A stretch of 64,000 nucleotides of DNA from Hujiaoplasma nucleasis (GCF_013745115.1 NZ_CP051151.1:62001-126000), one strand, 5' to 3'. Positions 43,021-51,591 are shown, counted from the stretch's first letter. Made by a program: numbers and translations. Notes: generated from the sequence alone by a model not told the origin.

Positions 43021-44500
43021 TGAAGTGGCTTCCAAAAGTTGGAGATATGGTATACTAAACCATACACTCTAATGAAGGGAGCCTTTTTTATATGAAAATA
43101 ACATTAAAAGAAAAGATAGAGATGTGTGAAGAGCATATTCTTAAAGGTAAATCATTGTCCCATGTATCAGAGATGTATGATGGGTATGATATAGGGAACT
43201 TAAAATATATCATAAACTTATACAAGAAACATGGAAAGAAAGTATTTGATCATAATAAAATAAAAACATATAAAAGAGATACAAAGTTATTAGCGATCGC
43301 AAGGGTAGAGAACGGAGAATCAATACGGAGTGTAGCGTTGGATTTAGGACTTACAGATCCAACGATACTAGGAGATTGGTTAAAGTTATATAGAACAAAA
43401 GGTGAAGCAGCAGTTAAAGACACATATTCAAGAAAAGGATACCTTACAAAAGACAAGAGAGCAAAAGCAATCGTTGATCAAACATTATTAGAAGAAAATG
43501 AAAGACTGAAAGCCGAGATAGAGTACCTAAAAAAATCGCGGTCCTTAACAAAAAAACTAGAAGGCGTAACAAGCAAAGAAAAAGCTGAAATTGTTACATC
43601 GTTAAGGACCAAATTTAAATTATCAGACCTTCTAGAAGTAGCACAGATGGCATCATCAGTTTATTACTATCATACAAGTGAATATAAGAAGAAAGCTAAT
43701 AAATACAAGGATATAGAAAAAGAAATAGATTATCTATATCTAAAGAAGCACAAGAAGAGAATTGGCTATCATAGGGTCTATATTGAGCTTAAGAAGATGA
43801 ACTATGTTATAGGGAAAAACAAAGTCTTAGAGATTATGAGACATAAAGGCTATACTAAAAAGAAAGTTAAGAAATGGAGAAAATATAATTCATACGCAGG
43901 AGATTTAGGGTTTACAAAGCCAAATCAAATGAACCAAGATTTCTCAACTCTCAAACCATATCAAAAAGCAGGTACAGATATTACCATGTTTAGAACTGAG
44001 AGAGGACCTGTTTATCTTTCGCCAATCATAGACTTTGATTCAAGAGAAGTATTATCATATGTCGCAGGAACAAACGCCAAGATGGATAAGATTACAAAGA
44101 TGTTGGAGTTATTAAAAAAACATCATTCCAATCGTGTGAAAGGAATGATGATACAATCGGATCAGGGTATTCAATATCAAAACTCAAGATATCAAACAAA
44201 ACTTGAAGAGTTGGGCATCATACAATCAATGAGTCGAAAGGGAAACTGCTTAGATAATTCTCCTACTGAGAACTTCTTTGGAAGAATGAAAGTAGAGATG
44301 TGGTATGGTCATGAAAAAGAGTACAAGAGCCCAAAAGCTTTGATTAAAGCTTATGATGAATATATAAATTATTACAACAATACCCGTTTAGTTACAAAAC
44401 ATAAAATGAGTCCAATAGAATATAGAAATTATATGATATAATATAAATAATAAGTATGGGGGTTAACCATTTTTCTCTCCAACTTTATAAAGCTAGTTCA
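43021..44500 (+). mobile_element. IS3-family insertion sequence (1480 bp)
   Basis: The left end starts TGAAGTGGCTT and the right end, read inward on the other strand, starts TGAACTAGCTT; over 25 bp the imperfect ends share 20 positions, including AAAGTTGGAGA. The termini are TG...CA as in IS3 elements. A 3-bp target duplication AAA flanks it (43018-43020 and 44501-44503). Removing the element restores the tRNA-type block ATATTGAAAGCATAGGTTTG. One transposase gene fills the element. Confidence 0.88.
43092..44441 (+). CDS. IS3-family transposase, single-frame OrfAB
   Basis: A 449-residue transposase. Two N-terminal helix-turn-helix units (about 1-120, with SIRSVALDLGLTDPTILGDWLKLY), a linker coiled-coil, then a DDE integrase domain: first Asp in GTDITMFR (about 300), second Asp in MIQSDQGIQY (about 357), Glu in DNSPTENFFGRMK (about 393), ending in YYNNTRLVTKHKMSPIEYR. 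OrfA and OrfB are one continuous frame, as in several mollicute IS150-type elements, so no frameshift is needed. It appears intact. GAAGGGAG lies 12 bases before the start. Confidence 0.92.
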   Translation: MKITLKEKIEMCEEHILKGKSLSHVSEMYDGYDIGNLKYIINLYKKHGKKVFDHNKIKTYKRDTKLLAIARVENGESIRSVALDLGLTDPTILGDWLKLYRTKGEAAVKDTYSRKGYLTKDKRAKAIVDQTLLEENERLKAEIEYLKKSRSLTKKLEGVTSKEKAEIVTSLRTKFKLSDLLEVAQMASSVYYYHTSEYKKKANKYKDIEKEIDYLYLKKHKKRIGYHRVYIELKKMNYVIGKNKVLEIMRHKGYTKKKVKKWRKYNSYAGDLGFTKPNQMNQDFSTLKPYQKAGTDITMFRTERGPVYLSPIIDFDSREVLSYVAGTNAKMDKITKMLELLKKHHSNRVKGMMIQSDQGIQYQNSRYQTKLEELGIIQSMSRKGNCLDNSPTENFFGRMKVEMWYGHEKEYKSPKALIKAYDEYINYYNNTRLVTKHKMSPIEYRNYMI

Positions 44501-44538
44501 AAAGCATAGGTTTGATACAATTGTATCAGGCCTTTTTT
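44501..44538 (+). repeat. right part of the tRNA-type direct repeat, cut by the IS
   Basis: AAAGCATAGGTTTGATAC, an AATT loop and GTATCAGGCC with six T match 9481-9518 almost exactly (one base shorter in the loop). It works as a terminator and is the candidate right border repeat of the tRNA-Gly island. Confidence 0.8.
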
Positions 44539-44633
44539 GCGCTATATAGGGCCGTTTCTCTATTTGTTCATATTTGTCGTGCATAAAAAGTACATTGATT
44601 TTACTGAAATTTAGATATTTCAATAGAATTTCT

Positions 44634-44682
44634 ACACGATTACATTTTGAAATACACGATTAAAAATGGATTTACACGATTA
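44634..44682. repeat. three ACACGATTA iterons with 20-bp period
   Basis: ACACGATTA at 44634-44642, 44654-44662 and 44674-44682, exactly 20 bp apart, i.e. about two helical turns. One more copy is at 40040. These are probable protein-binding iterons. Confidence 0.6.
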
Positions 44683-44707
44683 TTTTGAAACTTCCTTTTT
44701 ATCAACC

Positions 44708-44798
44708 ATTCCCAAAACATACAGAAATATTCGATTTTGGGACTCATAAGCTAACAGTCAAATTCCCAAAAAAATAAAATAATTGAAGTTTTGGGAAT
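44708..44798. promoter_or_regulatory. two inverted repeats TTCCCAAAA-N17-TTTTGGGA before the ATPase gene
   Basis: ATTCCCAAAA (44708-44717) faces TTTTGGGA (44735-44742), and ATTCCCAAAA (44762-44771) faces TTTTGGGAAT (44789-44798). Both pairs have a 17-bp spacer. A TATAAT follows at 44806-44811, just before the gene, so the second pair covers the -35 region and could act as operator. Confidence 0.6.
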
Positions 44799-44821
44799 AG
44801 TGTTGTATAATATATGTGGTG

Positions 44822-46021
44822 ATGAAAATGAAAATAATTGAAAGAAAGAAATACTTGGATGAACTGCTATCACTTAAAAACAAACCAGACATCAAAATCA
44901 TAACAGGTGTGAGACGTGCTGGGAAATCAATGCTATTAAGTGAATACATTAAAATTCTTAAACGAAATGAAGAAGATGCAAATATCATTCTTGTAGATTT
45001 TAATCGAATTGTATTTGATGAGATTAAAGAATATAAAAAACTAAACGCACACATTAGGGAAAGATTTATACCCAATGTAAATAATTATGTGTTTATCGAT
45101 GAAGTTCAGATGTGTGAAAAATTTGAATTAGCTGTCAATGATCTATATGAATCAAAAGAGTTTGATATCTATATTACTGGTTCAAATGCATTTTTGTTAT
45201 CGAGCGATTTAGCAACGCTCTTCACGGGCAGATACTTCGAGATAGAAGTATTACCATTTTCATTTTCAGAGTATTGTGAATATTATGGATATAATAATAT
45301 AAGTGATGCATTTGACAAGTATACCATCGAAGGTGGATTTGCAGGGAGTTATCTTTACGACACAGAGAAACAAAAATCTGATTATATTACTAATATTTTG
45401 GATGTCGTTATTTTAAAAGACATCATGAAAAGAAATGGTGTGACTGATAAGGTAGCAATGGAGAATATTGTAGCATTTCTTTTAGACAATATCTCAAATC
45501 TCACCACACCAAGTAAAATAACAAATAAACTCAAAGATGACGGTATTGCAATTGACCATAAAACAGTAGGAAATTATATCTCATACCTATGTGAAGGGTT
45601 TGTCTTTTACAAAGTCAAGAGGTTTGATATTCGAGGGAATGGTTATCTAAAGACAAATGAAAAGTATTATTTGGTGGATCAAGGATTTCGATTTGCAAAA
45701 CTTGGAAAAAGGTATTTTGACTATGGCAGACTTTACGAGAACATTGTGGCTTTGGAGTTAATGCGCAGAGGATATGATATTTATGTTGGAAAACTATATC
45801 AAAAAGAAATAGATTTTGTTGCGATTCGAGGAACTGAAAAGATTTATATTCAAGTGTCTGATAATATATCAAGAGAAGAAACGCTAGAAAGAGAATTGAC
45901 ACCTTTAAGAAAAATTAACGATGCTTATCCTAAGATTTTGATAGCTAATACAAGACATGAGGACTATGATATAGGTGGAATCAAAGTGTTTGATATTTCT
46001 AAATGGTTATTAGATAAATAG
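44822..46021 (+). CDS. AAA ATPase with DUF4143 (P-loop, possible nuclease-like C-terminus)
   Basis: A 399-residue protein of the common AAA_14/DUF4143 family. Walker A GVRRAGKS (about residues 29-36), Walker B YVFIDEVQM (about 89-97), sensor ITGSNAFLLSS, then the DUF4143 C-terminal domain with GRLYENIVALELMRRGYDIYVGK and KEIDFVAIRG, which has the E-D-EXK-like layout of a nuclease fold although no cutting is established. GTG 44816 is in frame; ATG 44822 is preferred, with ATG 44828 as an alternative. It is probably controlled by the operator pairs and iterons upstream. Confidence 0.82.
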   Translation: MKMKIIERKKYLDELLSLKNKPDIKIITGVRRAGKSMLLSEYIKILKRNEEDANIILVDFNRIVFDEIKEYKKLNAHIRERFIPNVNNYVFIDEVQMCEKFELAVNDLYESKEFDIYITGSNAFLLSSDLATLFTGRYFEIEVLPFSFSEYCEYYGYNNISDAFDKYTIEGGFAGSYLYDTEKQKSDYITNILDVVILKDIMKRNGVTDKVAMENIVAFLLDNISNLTTPSKITNKLKDDGIAIDHKTVGNYISYLCEGFVFYKVKRFDIRGNGYLKTNEKYYLVDQGFRFAKLGKRYFDYGRLYENIVALELMRRGYDIYVGKLYQKEIDFVAIRGTEKIYIQVSDNISREETLERELTPLRKINDAYPKILIANTRHEDYDIGGIKVFDISKWLLDK

Positions 46022-46080
46022 ATTAGGTAAGAGATAATATTTTCATATTTATAAAAATGATAAGTCAAGAAGATTGTTTA

Positions 46081-46374
46081 ATGGATTTAAAACAAATACA
46101 AAAAAGAATTTTTGAGAATAAATTAACAAAAGGTTTTAATATAGATAATGTAGAAAAGGAGTTTTGCTTTTTAATGGGAGAAGTATCGGAAGCCTTTGAT
46201 GCATATAATAAAAAGCAGGGGACACTAGGGAGCGAATTAGCAGATATTGCTATCTATTTGCTTGGATTATCCGAGATGCTTGGAATTAATCTTTCTGAAG
46301 AAATTCAAAAAAAGATTCTGGTTAACGAAAACAGAGAGTATGTAAAAGTCCACGGAGCAAATGTAAAAAAGTAA
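46081..46374 (+). CDS. MazG-like nucleotide pyrophosphohydrolase
   Basis: About 97 residues with the all-alpha NTP pyrophosphohydrolase signature: EKEFCFLMGEVSEAFDAYNK (E-X2-E) followed by GSELADIAIYLLGLSEML (E-X2-D). These enzymes remove non-canonical or excess nucleotides. ATG 46057 is in frame, but ATG 46081 has AAGAAG in front and gives the usual MDLKQIQ start. It follows the ATPase by 60 bp and precedes repeat F. Confidence 0.75.
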   Translation: MDLKQIQKRIFENKLTKGFNIDNVEKEFCFLMGEVSEAFDAYNKKQGTLGSELADIAIYLLGLSEMLGINLSEEIQKKILVNENREYVKVHGANVKK

Positions 46375-46397
46375 TATTAGTTAACGACTTGAATTGA

Positions 46398-46588
46398 GGG
46401 TTCGATACCCAACAATAAGTGGATAGTGGAATACCCTGTTTTGACACAAGAAAAGTAGCGCTAGAAAAAGTTGAAAAATAAAAAGGCTAAACTAAGCCAT
46501 AATTTAGGAGTGCGATTTTTTCGGGTGGGGGTGTAAAAATTTCCGCTAGAGGTGTAAAATTGTAGCAAAATAGTTCATTCAACTCATT
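46398..46588. repeat. 190-bp intergenic repeat, copy F
   Basis: GGGTTCGATACCC start, TTTTGACACAAG, three tandem GGGGTGTAA-like elements and an altered end (TTCATTCAACTCAT instead of CATACAACCCATA). It is the last full copy and is followed by an IS end remnant. Confidence 0.8.
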
Positions 46589-46594
46589 TTAAAA

Positions 46595-46666
46595 TGAAGT
46601 GGCTTCCAAAAATTGGCGATATGGTATAATAAACTGTACACTCTATTGAAGGGAGCTTTTTTTATA
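46595..46666 (+). mobile_element. solo left end of the same IS3 element
   Basis: About 72 bp starting TGAAGTGGCTTCCAAAA, including the promoter-like and GAAGGGAGC region, match 43021-43091. The transposase gene is absent. It is a remnant of a second insertion next to repeat F. Confidence 0.75.
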
Positions 46667-46739
46667 TTTAAAACAGTTCCTATGTATCCTAGAATATCAT
46701 CGCCTTATATAATTAAACATCAATGAAAAGAGGATTTAT

Positions 46740-47669
46740 ATGACGATTTATGATTTCATAAACCTGACTGGACTAAAAGATTTCATATCAATAAAAATGA
46801 TTGAACTTGGATGGTCTAGTGATGAAAAATATAGATTAACATCAAAAAATGGAAAACACTATCTTTTAAGGCTTTCTAATATCAAGTATTATGATTTGAA
46901 AGAAAAGGAATTTGAAGTCATCAAACTTTTTAGTAAACTTGGTTTTTTGATGTCTATGCCGATAGCCTTTGGAAAAACAAAGGATTTTTTGCAGTGCTAT
47001 ATGATACTTACATATATAGAAGGAAATACATTAGAGGATATTTTGCCTTCCTTTAGTACGGCAATTCAGTATAATCTTGGTATAAAAGCAGGTCATATAT
47101 TAAAAAAGATTCATAGCATGGATGTTCCTAAATCGTATAAGCAAGACAAAAATATTAAAGAGAAGAAATTAAAACAACTACATCTTTATGAAAATTCAAA
47201 TAATCGAATGCCTTATGATGAAGATGTGATTTCATTTATTAAAGCTAATATCCATTTAATAGGTAGAAACACACATAGTTTTCTACATGGTGACTTTCAT
47301 CCAGGTAATCTCATCCTTACTGATGATATGAATCTAGGGGTGATAGATTTTAATAGATGGGATGTAGAAGATCCTTATGAAGAATTTTACAAAGTAACTT
47401 ATTTTAGCGCTAATAATAGCCCATATTTTGCAAAGGGTCAAATTGATGGATATTTCGATCATCAAGTACCTTTGGAATTCTGGAAAACACTTGCTGAATA
47501 TAGTGCGCATGCGACACTATATAGCATTAAATGGGCAGAACCATATGGTGAAAAAGATGTAAATAATATGAAGGAGTACTACAATAAGATGATGTTTCAT
47601 TATGACGGTTTTAAAAGCGACATCCCTAAATGGTATGTGGAATTGTCTCGTGAAAACATCTTAACATAA
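46740..47669 (+). CDS. APH/choline-kinase-like phosphotransferase
   Basis: A 309-residue kinase of the aminoglycoside phosphotransferase superfamily. Lys/Arg-containing N-lobe (LTSKNGKHYLLRLSN), catalytic loop HGDFHPGN with Asp185 and Asn190 (residues 183-190) and metal-binding Asp203 in VIDFNRW. It could give aminoglycoside or macrolide-type resistance or phosphorylate a metabolite; the sequence does not decide. It is the last gene of the accessory region. The start ATG 46740 follows AGAGGA. Confidence 0.8.
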   Translation: MTIYDFINLTGLKDFISIKMIELGWSSDEKYRLTSKNGKHYLLRLSNIKYYDLKEKEFEVIKLFSKLGFLMSMPIAFGKTKDFLQCYMILTYIEGNTLEDILPSFSTAIQYNLGIKAGHILKKIHSMDVPKSYKQDKNIKEKKLKQLHLYENSNNRMPYDEDVISFIKANIHLIGRNTHSFLHGDFHPGNLILTDDMNLGVIDFNRWDVEDPYEEFYKVTYFSANNSPYFAKGQIDGYFDHQVPLEFWKTLAEYSAHATLYSIKWAEPYGEKDVNNMKEYYNKMMFHYDGFKSDIPKWYVELSRENILT

Positions 47670-47830
47670 TTGCATCGACTATATACTGATCAATACCTAT
47701 GACTTATAACGTAAATTATAATTAAACTAATTTTATAGGGAACTCACAAAAATCAAGTAGGAGTCCTTGCTGGTTTTACTAGATGCATCATTGTATTTAA
47801 GTTGCTATTGTATCCCATAGAACAATAAAA

Positions 47831-47857
47831 GTAAATCTTTCGATTTGCTTTTTTTTT
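47831..47857 (+). terminator. terminator before mscS
   Basis: GTAAATC (47831-47837) pairs with GATTTGC (47842-47848), one G-U pair, followed by T9. The interval 47670-47830 is non-coding with nothing recognised. Confidence 0.75.
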
Positions 47858-47868
47858 ATTTCAATTTT

Positions 47869-47877
47869 TGTTATAAT
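47869..47877 (+). promoter_or_regulatory. extended -10 promoter for mscS
   Basis: TGT-TATAAT ending at 47877, about 39 bp before the start; no good -35. Confidence 0.5.
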
Positions 47878-47916
47878 TAGAATGATGATTAAAAAATAAA
47901 TTAAGGAGGATTATAT

Positions 47917-48951
47917 ATGGTTTTTCCATTACCAATCAATATTTTAATATCATTAGGAATTGTTGTTTTAGCAATAGCATACTATTTGTTAATAAATAAG
48001 TTTATTAATAAATCTGATGATAAAATTAACAAACTTATTATTTTTGTATATTACCTGATATTTTTCATTATTATTATACTTGGACTAGGATTTGGTTTTT
48101 ATATTTGGGGCTATGATCTTAAAACCTATTTACAAGATTTATGGGCAACGGTTGGAGATGGTGTCTTAGAAAAATTAGGCGCAATCATATCAACTGTGAT
48201 TATTATTTTAGTCTCTGGATTTATTGTTAAAATATTTAGACTCTTAGTTAGAAGATCTCAAAAATATATGAAAACAAGCAATGAAAGAAGAAAACATACG
48301 ATTTTGAAAATTACTTCAAGTATTGTAAATTATACTGTGAAAATTATTGCACTTTTATTAATATTAGCCGTTTGGGGTGTAAATGTTTTACCGGCTTTAG
48401 CTGGTCTAGGTATTCTAGGTCTAGTTGTTGGTTTAGGTGCTCAAGATTTAATTAAAGATATTATTGCTGGATTTTTCATTGTATTTGAAAAACACTTTGA
48501 TGTTGGAGATATGATTGAAGTAGAAGGTTACAAGGGTGAAGTTATTGATATTGGGTTAAAAACCACTCGTGTCATGAACTGGAAAAAGGATGTTAAAATA
48601 TATAATAATTCTAGTTTGCGTAATCTTATAAATTATTCATTGACTGAATCAATAGCTATAGTTGAATTTGGTATAGCATATGAATCTGATCTTGACAAGA
48701 CTTTAGAAATATTAGCTGCTGAACTTCCAAAAACAAGAGCACTTATCCCTTCTTTAATTGAAGATCCTGTATGTGTTGGTGTTATTGCCTTGGCTGATAG
48801 TTCTATAAACCTTAGGGTTGTTGGTAAAACTAGTACTGAACAACATTACGGAGTTGAAAGAATTTTAAGAAAAGAAATCAAGAAAATTCTAGACGCACAT
48901 GGCATAGAGATACCATTCCCACAAATTGTCATGCATGAAGCAAAAAAATAA
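47917..48951 (+). CDS. mscS: mechanosensitive channel of the MscS family
   Basis: MscS channels open under membrane tension and release solutes on osmotic downshock. The 344-residue protein has membrane helices at about 7-27, 40-62, 82-105 and 130-150, the pore helix ALAGLGILGLVVGLGAQDLIKDIIAGFFIVFE (about 160-190), and the cytoplasmic beta and vestibule domains (GDMIEVEGYKGEVIDIGLKTTRV). AAGGAGG precedes the start. It is the first gene of the right core segment. Confidence 0.93.
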   Translation: MVFPLPINILISLGIVVLAIAYYLLINKFINKSDDKINKLIIFVYYLIFFIIIILGLGFGFYIWGYDLKTYLQDLWATVGDGVLEKLGAIISTVIIILVSGFIVKIFRLLVRRSQKYMKTSNERRKHTILKITSSIVNYTVKIIALLLILAVWGVNVLPALAGLGILGLVVGLGAQDLIKDIIAGFFIVFEKHFDVGDMIEVEGYKGEVIDIGLKTTRVMNWKKDVKIYNNSSLRNLINYSLTESIAIVEFGIAYESDLDKTLEILAAELPKTRALIPSLIEDPVCVGVIALADSSINLRVVGKTSTEQHYGVERILRKEIKKILDAHGIEIPFPQIVMHEAKK

Positions 48952-48964
48952 ATTATTCTAATAA

Positions 48965-48998
48965 AAAAGCTTAACCTTCAGTGAAGTGCTAAGCTTTT
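48965..48998. terminator. bidirectional terminator mscS / ABC operon
   Basis: AAAAGCTTA (48965-48973) pairs with TAAGCTTTT (48990-48998), A-rich on the left and T-rich on the right; it serves the convergent mscS and minus-strand ABC genes. Confidence 0.75.
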
Positions 48999-49004
48999 CT
49001 TTTA

Positions 49005-49697
49005 TTATTTAGTAATATCGGTATAAACTCTTCCATCTTTTAACTCAATAATTCTATCCGTTTTTTCTGCGATTTTACGATCATGAGTAATGATGATAAA
49101 AGTTGTTTTTAGTTCTTTATTAATTTTTCTTAATAATTGGTATACATTTTCGGTTGAGTCACTATCAAGGTTCCCTGTTGGCTCATCTGCTAAAACTATA
49201 TCCGGTTGATTAATTAAACTTCTTGCAATAGCAACCCTTTGTTGTTGTCCACCAGATAAATTAGTTGATAAAGTGTTTTTGTACTTATCTAAACCAACTG
49301 TTTCTAACAAATAATGAGCTCTGTTTAATACTTCATCAGTAACTTCTTGTTTTGAAATTTGGTATGGCATTAAGACATTCTCTAAAGCTGTAAACTCAGG
49401 TAATAAGTAATGGAATTGGAAAATAAATCCTATGCGTCGATTTCTAAATTCTGCTAATTGATCTTTGTCATAATTTGATATATCTTCATTATTGAATAAA
49501 ACTCGACCGCTCGTTGCTTTATCCAATGTTCCGATAATGTTCAACATGGTCGATTTTCCTGAGCCTGATTGACCTATAATAGCATTAAAAGAATGTTTTT
49601 CAAAAAATAAATCAACTTCATGTAAGGCTTTATAAGGATTTTTAGTGTTTTCTCCATAAATTTTTACAACTTTATTTAACTCTAAAATTTTATCCAT
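49005..49697 (-). CDS. ABC transporter ATPase (LolD/MacB type)
   Basis: A 230-residue ATPase that powers a MacB/FtsX-type permease. Walker A GQSGSGKS (about residues 39-46), Q-loop QFHYLLPE, signature NLSGGQQQR (about 144-152), Walker B PDIVLADEPTGNLD (about 163-176) and His switch ITHDRKIAE. It overlaps the permease gene by 8 bp and is the last gene of a three-gene minus-strand operon. The family handles lipoproteins, peptides or antibiotics by mechanotransmission; the substrate is unknown. Confidence 0.92.
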   Translation of the reverse strand: MDKILELNKVVKIYGENTKNPYKALHEVDLFFEKHSFNAIIGQSGSGKSTMLNIIGTLDKATSGRVLFNNEDISNYDKDQLAEFRNRRIGFIFQFHYLLPEFTALENVLMPYQISKQEVTDEVLNRAHYLLETVGLDKYKNTLSTNLSGGQQQRVAIARSLINQPDIVLADEPTGNLDSDSTENVYQLLRKINKELKTTFIIITHDRKIAEKTDRIIELKDGRVYTDITK

Positions 49698-50847
49698 TTC
49701 TAATCACCTCAATGACAGATAATTTTGAAGATTTAATAGCAGGTGATAAAGCAGCAATGGTCGATGCAACAATAGCAATACCTGCAGACATTGATAAGAA
49801 ACCAATATCAATAGTAATTGGAATACCTGTATCAGCAAAAACATCAAAAGCATAGAGTAAACCAATTCCTAGTAATATACCAATGATGGCTCCAAAGACA
49901 CCTAATAGTAATCCCTCGAATAGAAATATCTTGCTGGCATCTTTATCTTTGATCCCCATAGCTTTAAGTATTCCTAATTGCTTAGATTTTTGTAATACGG
50001 TAATAGCTAAAACAGATGATATACCTAAGACAACAGATATAATAACAAATATTTGAATCATAAGTGAAGAAATACTTTGTCCTTGAAGTCCACTTAATAA
50101 ATCACCATTTCTTTCAATCCAAGTCACAGACTGAATTGATGAATTATTTAAGTTAGATAAAATGCTTTGAGAAATTTCATCTGCTGCAAACACATCTTTG
50201 ATTTGAATTTCAATGGCTTGAGTTTCATTGCTATTTAATCCTAAGATATTTTGACTAGTAGATAGTCCCGTTATCATCCATGAATTATTTAAATCAAGGG
50301 AATTAAAATCTACGAAACCAACAACCTCTAGAGTATAACTTGTACCTGATAAATCCGTGTTATCCACATATGACAATGAATCACCTATGTTTACTTCTAG
50401 TAAATCCTTTAAACCAATACCAAGGAGAACTTGATTATTAGATAAAGGAATGGTAGATTGGTCAGTTAATCTTTCTTTAAACTTGTAAATGCCTTCAGCA
50501 TCATTAAATGATACACCTTTAATGACTATATTTTCCTTTAAAGTATTATTAGATAAGGCACCGCTTGATGTGACAGATGGACTTACATGAGTTAAGTCAT
50601 CTCTTTGTTTTAACTCTCTAACCAATGATTCGTAATTTGATATATATCCCATATCAGAAGAACTGGTTAATGTAATTTGAGATTGAGAGCCGATAGCAGT
50701 GTCTATTAAGTTATCTTGGAGCCCATTAATTAAAGCACCAATAAAAACTTGAACAGAGACACCAACAGCGATTCCTAAAATAATCACTAAAGTTTGTTTT
50801 TTTGCGGATAATAGAAATCTTTTAGCTATATTAAAGGCGAGTTTCAT
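49690..50847 (-). CDS. MacB/FtsX-type ABC transporter permease
   Basis: A 385-residue permease with one N-terminal membrane helix (about 15-40), a large extracytoplasmic MacB_PCD domain (about 45-250) and three C-terminal helices (about 265-290, 310-340 and 350-375) with the FtsX domain motif LQKSKQLGILKAMGIKD. The frame reaches 50856, but ATG 50847 stands at the proper distance from AGAGGTG. It overlaps the B12-binding gene upstream and the ATPase downstream. Confidence 0.9.
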   Translation of the reverse strand: MKLAFNIAKRFLLSAKKQTLVIILGIAVGVSVQVFIGALINGLQDNLIDTAIGSQSQITLTSSSDMGYISNYESLVRELKQRDDLTHVSPSVTSSGALSNNTLKENIVIKGVSFNDAEGIYKFKERLTDQSTIPLSNNQVLLGIGLKDLLEVNIGDSLSYVDNTDLSGTSYTLEVVGFVDFNSLDLNNSWMITGLSTSQNILGLNSNETQAIEIQIKDVFAADEISQSILSNLNNSSIQSVTWIERNGDLLSGLQGQSISSLMIQIFVIISVVLGISSVLAITVLQKSKQLGILKAMGIKDKDASKIFLFEGLLLGVFGAIIGILLGIGLLYAFDVFADTGIPITIDIGFLSMSAGIAIVASTIAALSPAIKSSKLSVIEVIRNG

Positions 50848-51478
50848 TTTCATCACCTCTAAATTTCTTAATATCTTCTAGACTGTTGAGAATAAAATCG
50901 TGTGGTATTTGAGACTTTTTTGCATATTTCATAACTGCTTGGCCACCTAAGATTATTTTCACATTTTGATGATTATTTTGAATATCTTCTAGTAACTTTT
51001 TTGTTTGAATTAAATTGTAATAATTAGTGATACTAAGAGCTAAATAATCAGGCTTCATAATTTCTATAGCTGATTTAATTTCAAAACTAGGAGTATTTGC
51101 CCCGATGTATTTTACTTTGTATCCCATCAAATAAAAATAGTTGCTAGATATAATTGCACCAATTTCATGATATTCTTCTTGAGGACAAGCCACCACGACA
51201 AACTTATCAATATTTTTTGCTTTTTTGGCTTTGATTAGATAAGGATAGGTACTTTCTAAAATCGTTCTTACTATGGAAGTTCGTGTGTGTTCTTTCCAAA
51301 TACATATTTCTTCGTGTTCACTGTTACATTCATAGTTTGCTAATGCAGGAATTAAGAAATGTTCATAAATATCGATTATAGAAACTGATTCTTCCAACAA
51401 CTTATGGATAAAAAGAATTGCTTTATCTTTATCTTCATTATCTAATATAGCAATAAATTCATTAATTAATTTTTCCAT
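50831..51478 (-). CDS. B12-binding-domain protein
   Basis: A 215-residue protein with the two-part corrinoid-binding architecture: a helical cap (about 1-85) and a Rossmann-like domain (about 90-210) with EEYHEIGAIISSNYF, the D/E-X-H-X2-G motif whose His binds cobalt, then LALSITNYYNL and IILGGQAV. Such stand-alone domains act as light- or B12-sensing regulators or as corrinoid carriers. There is no methyltransferase or DNA-binding domain here. It heads an operon with a MacB-type ABC transporter, overlapping the permease gene. AAAGGAGGG is directly in front. Confidence 0.8.
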   Translation of the reverse strand: MEKLINEFIAILDNEDKDKAILFIHKLLEESVSIIDIYEHFLIPALANYECNSEHEEICIWKEHTRTSIVRTILESTYPYLIKAKKAKNIDKFVVVACPQEEYHEIGAIISSNYFYLMGYKVKYIGANTPSFEIKSAIEIMKPDYLALSITNYYNLIQTKKLLEDIQNNHQNVKIILGGQAVMKYAKKSQIPHDFILNSLEDIKKFRGDENETRL

Positions 51479-51591
51479 ACACCCTCCTTTAGTAAATATT
51501 ATAACTTATTATTTTGTTTTTGTTGTGAATTTGCTTAATGTTTTTGAAAAAAATAATACTTTTTACTTGAAATAATAAAAGATATTATTCA

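Noticed and set aside
30884-46588. CRISPR array
   Set aside because: The repeats are about 190 bp, spaced by kilobases with genes between them, and there are no short repeats with spacers or cas genes.
30884-46588. Classical integron with attC sites
   Set aside because: No tyrosine integrase of the IntI type is in the window and the repeat lacks the RYYYAAC/GTTRRRY ends with folded-strand symmetry; only the cassette-like logic is retained as a hypothesis.
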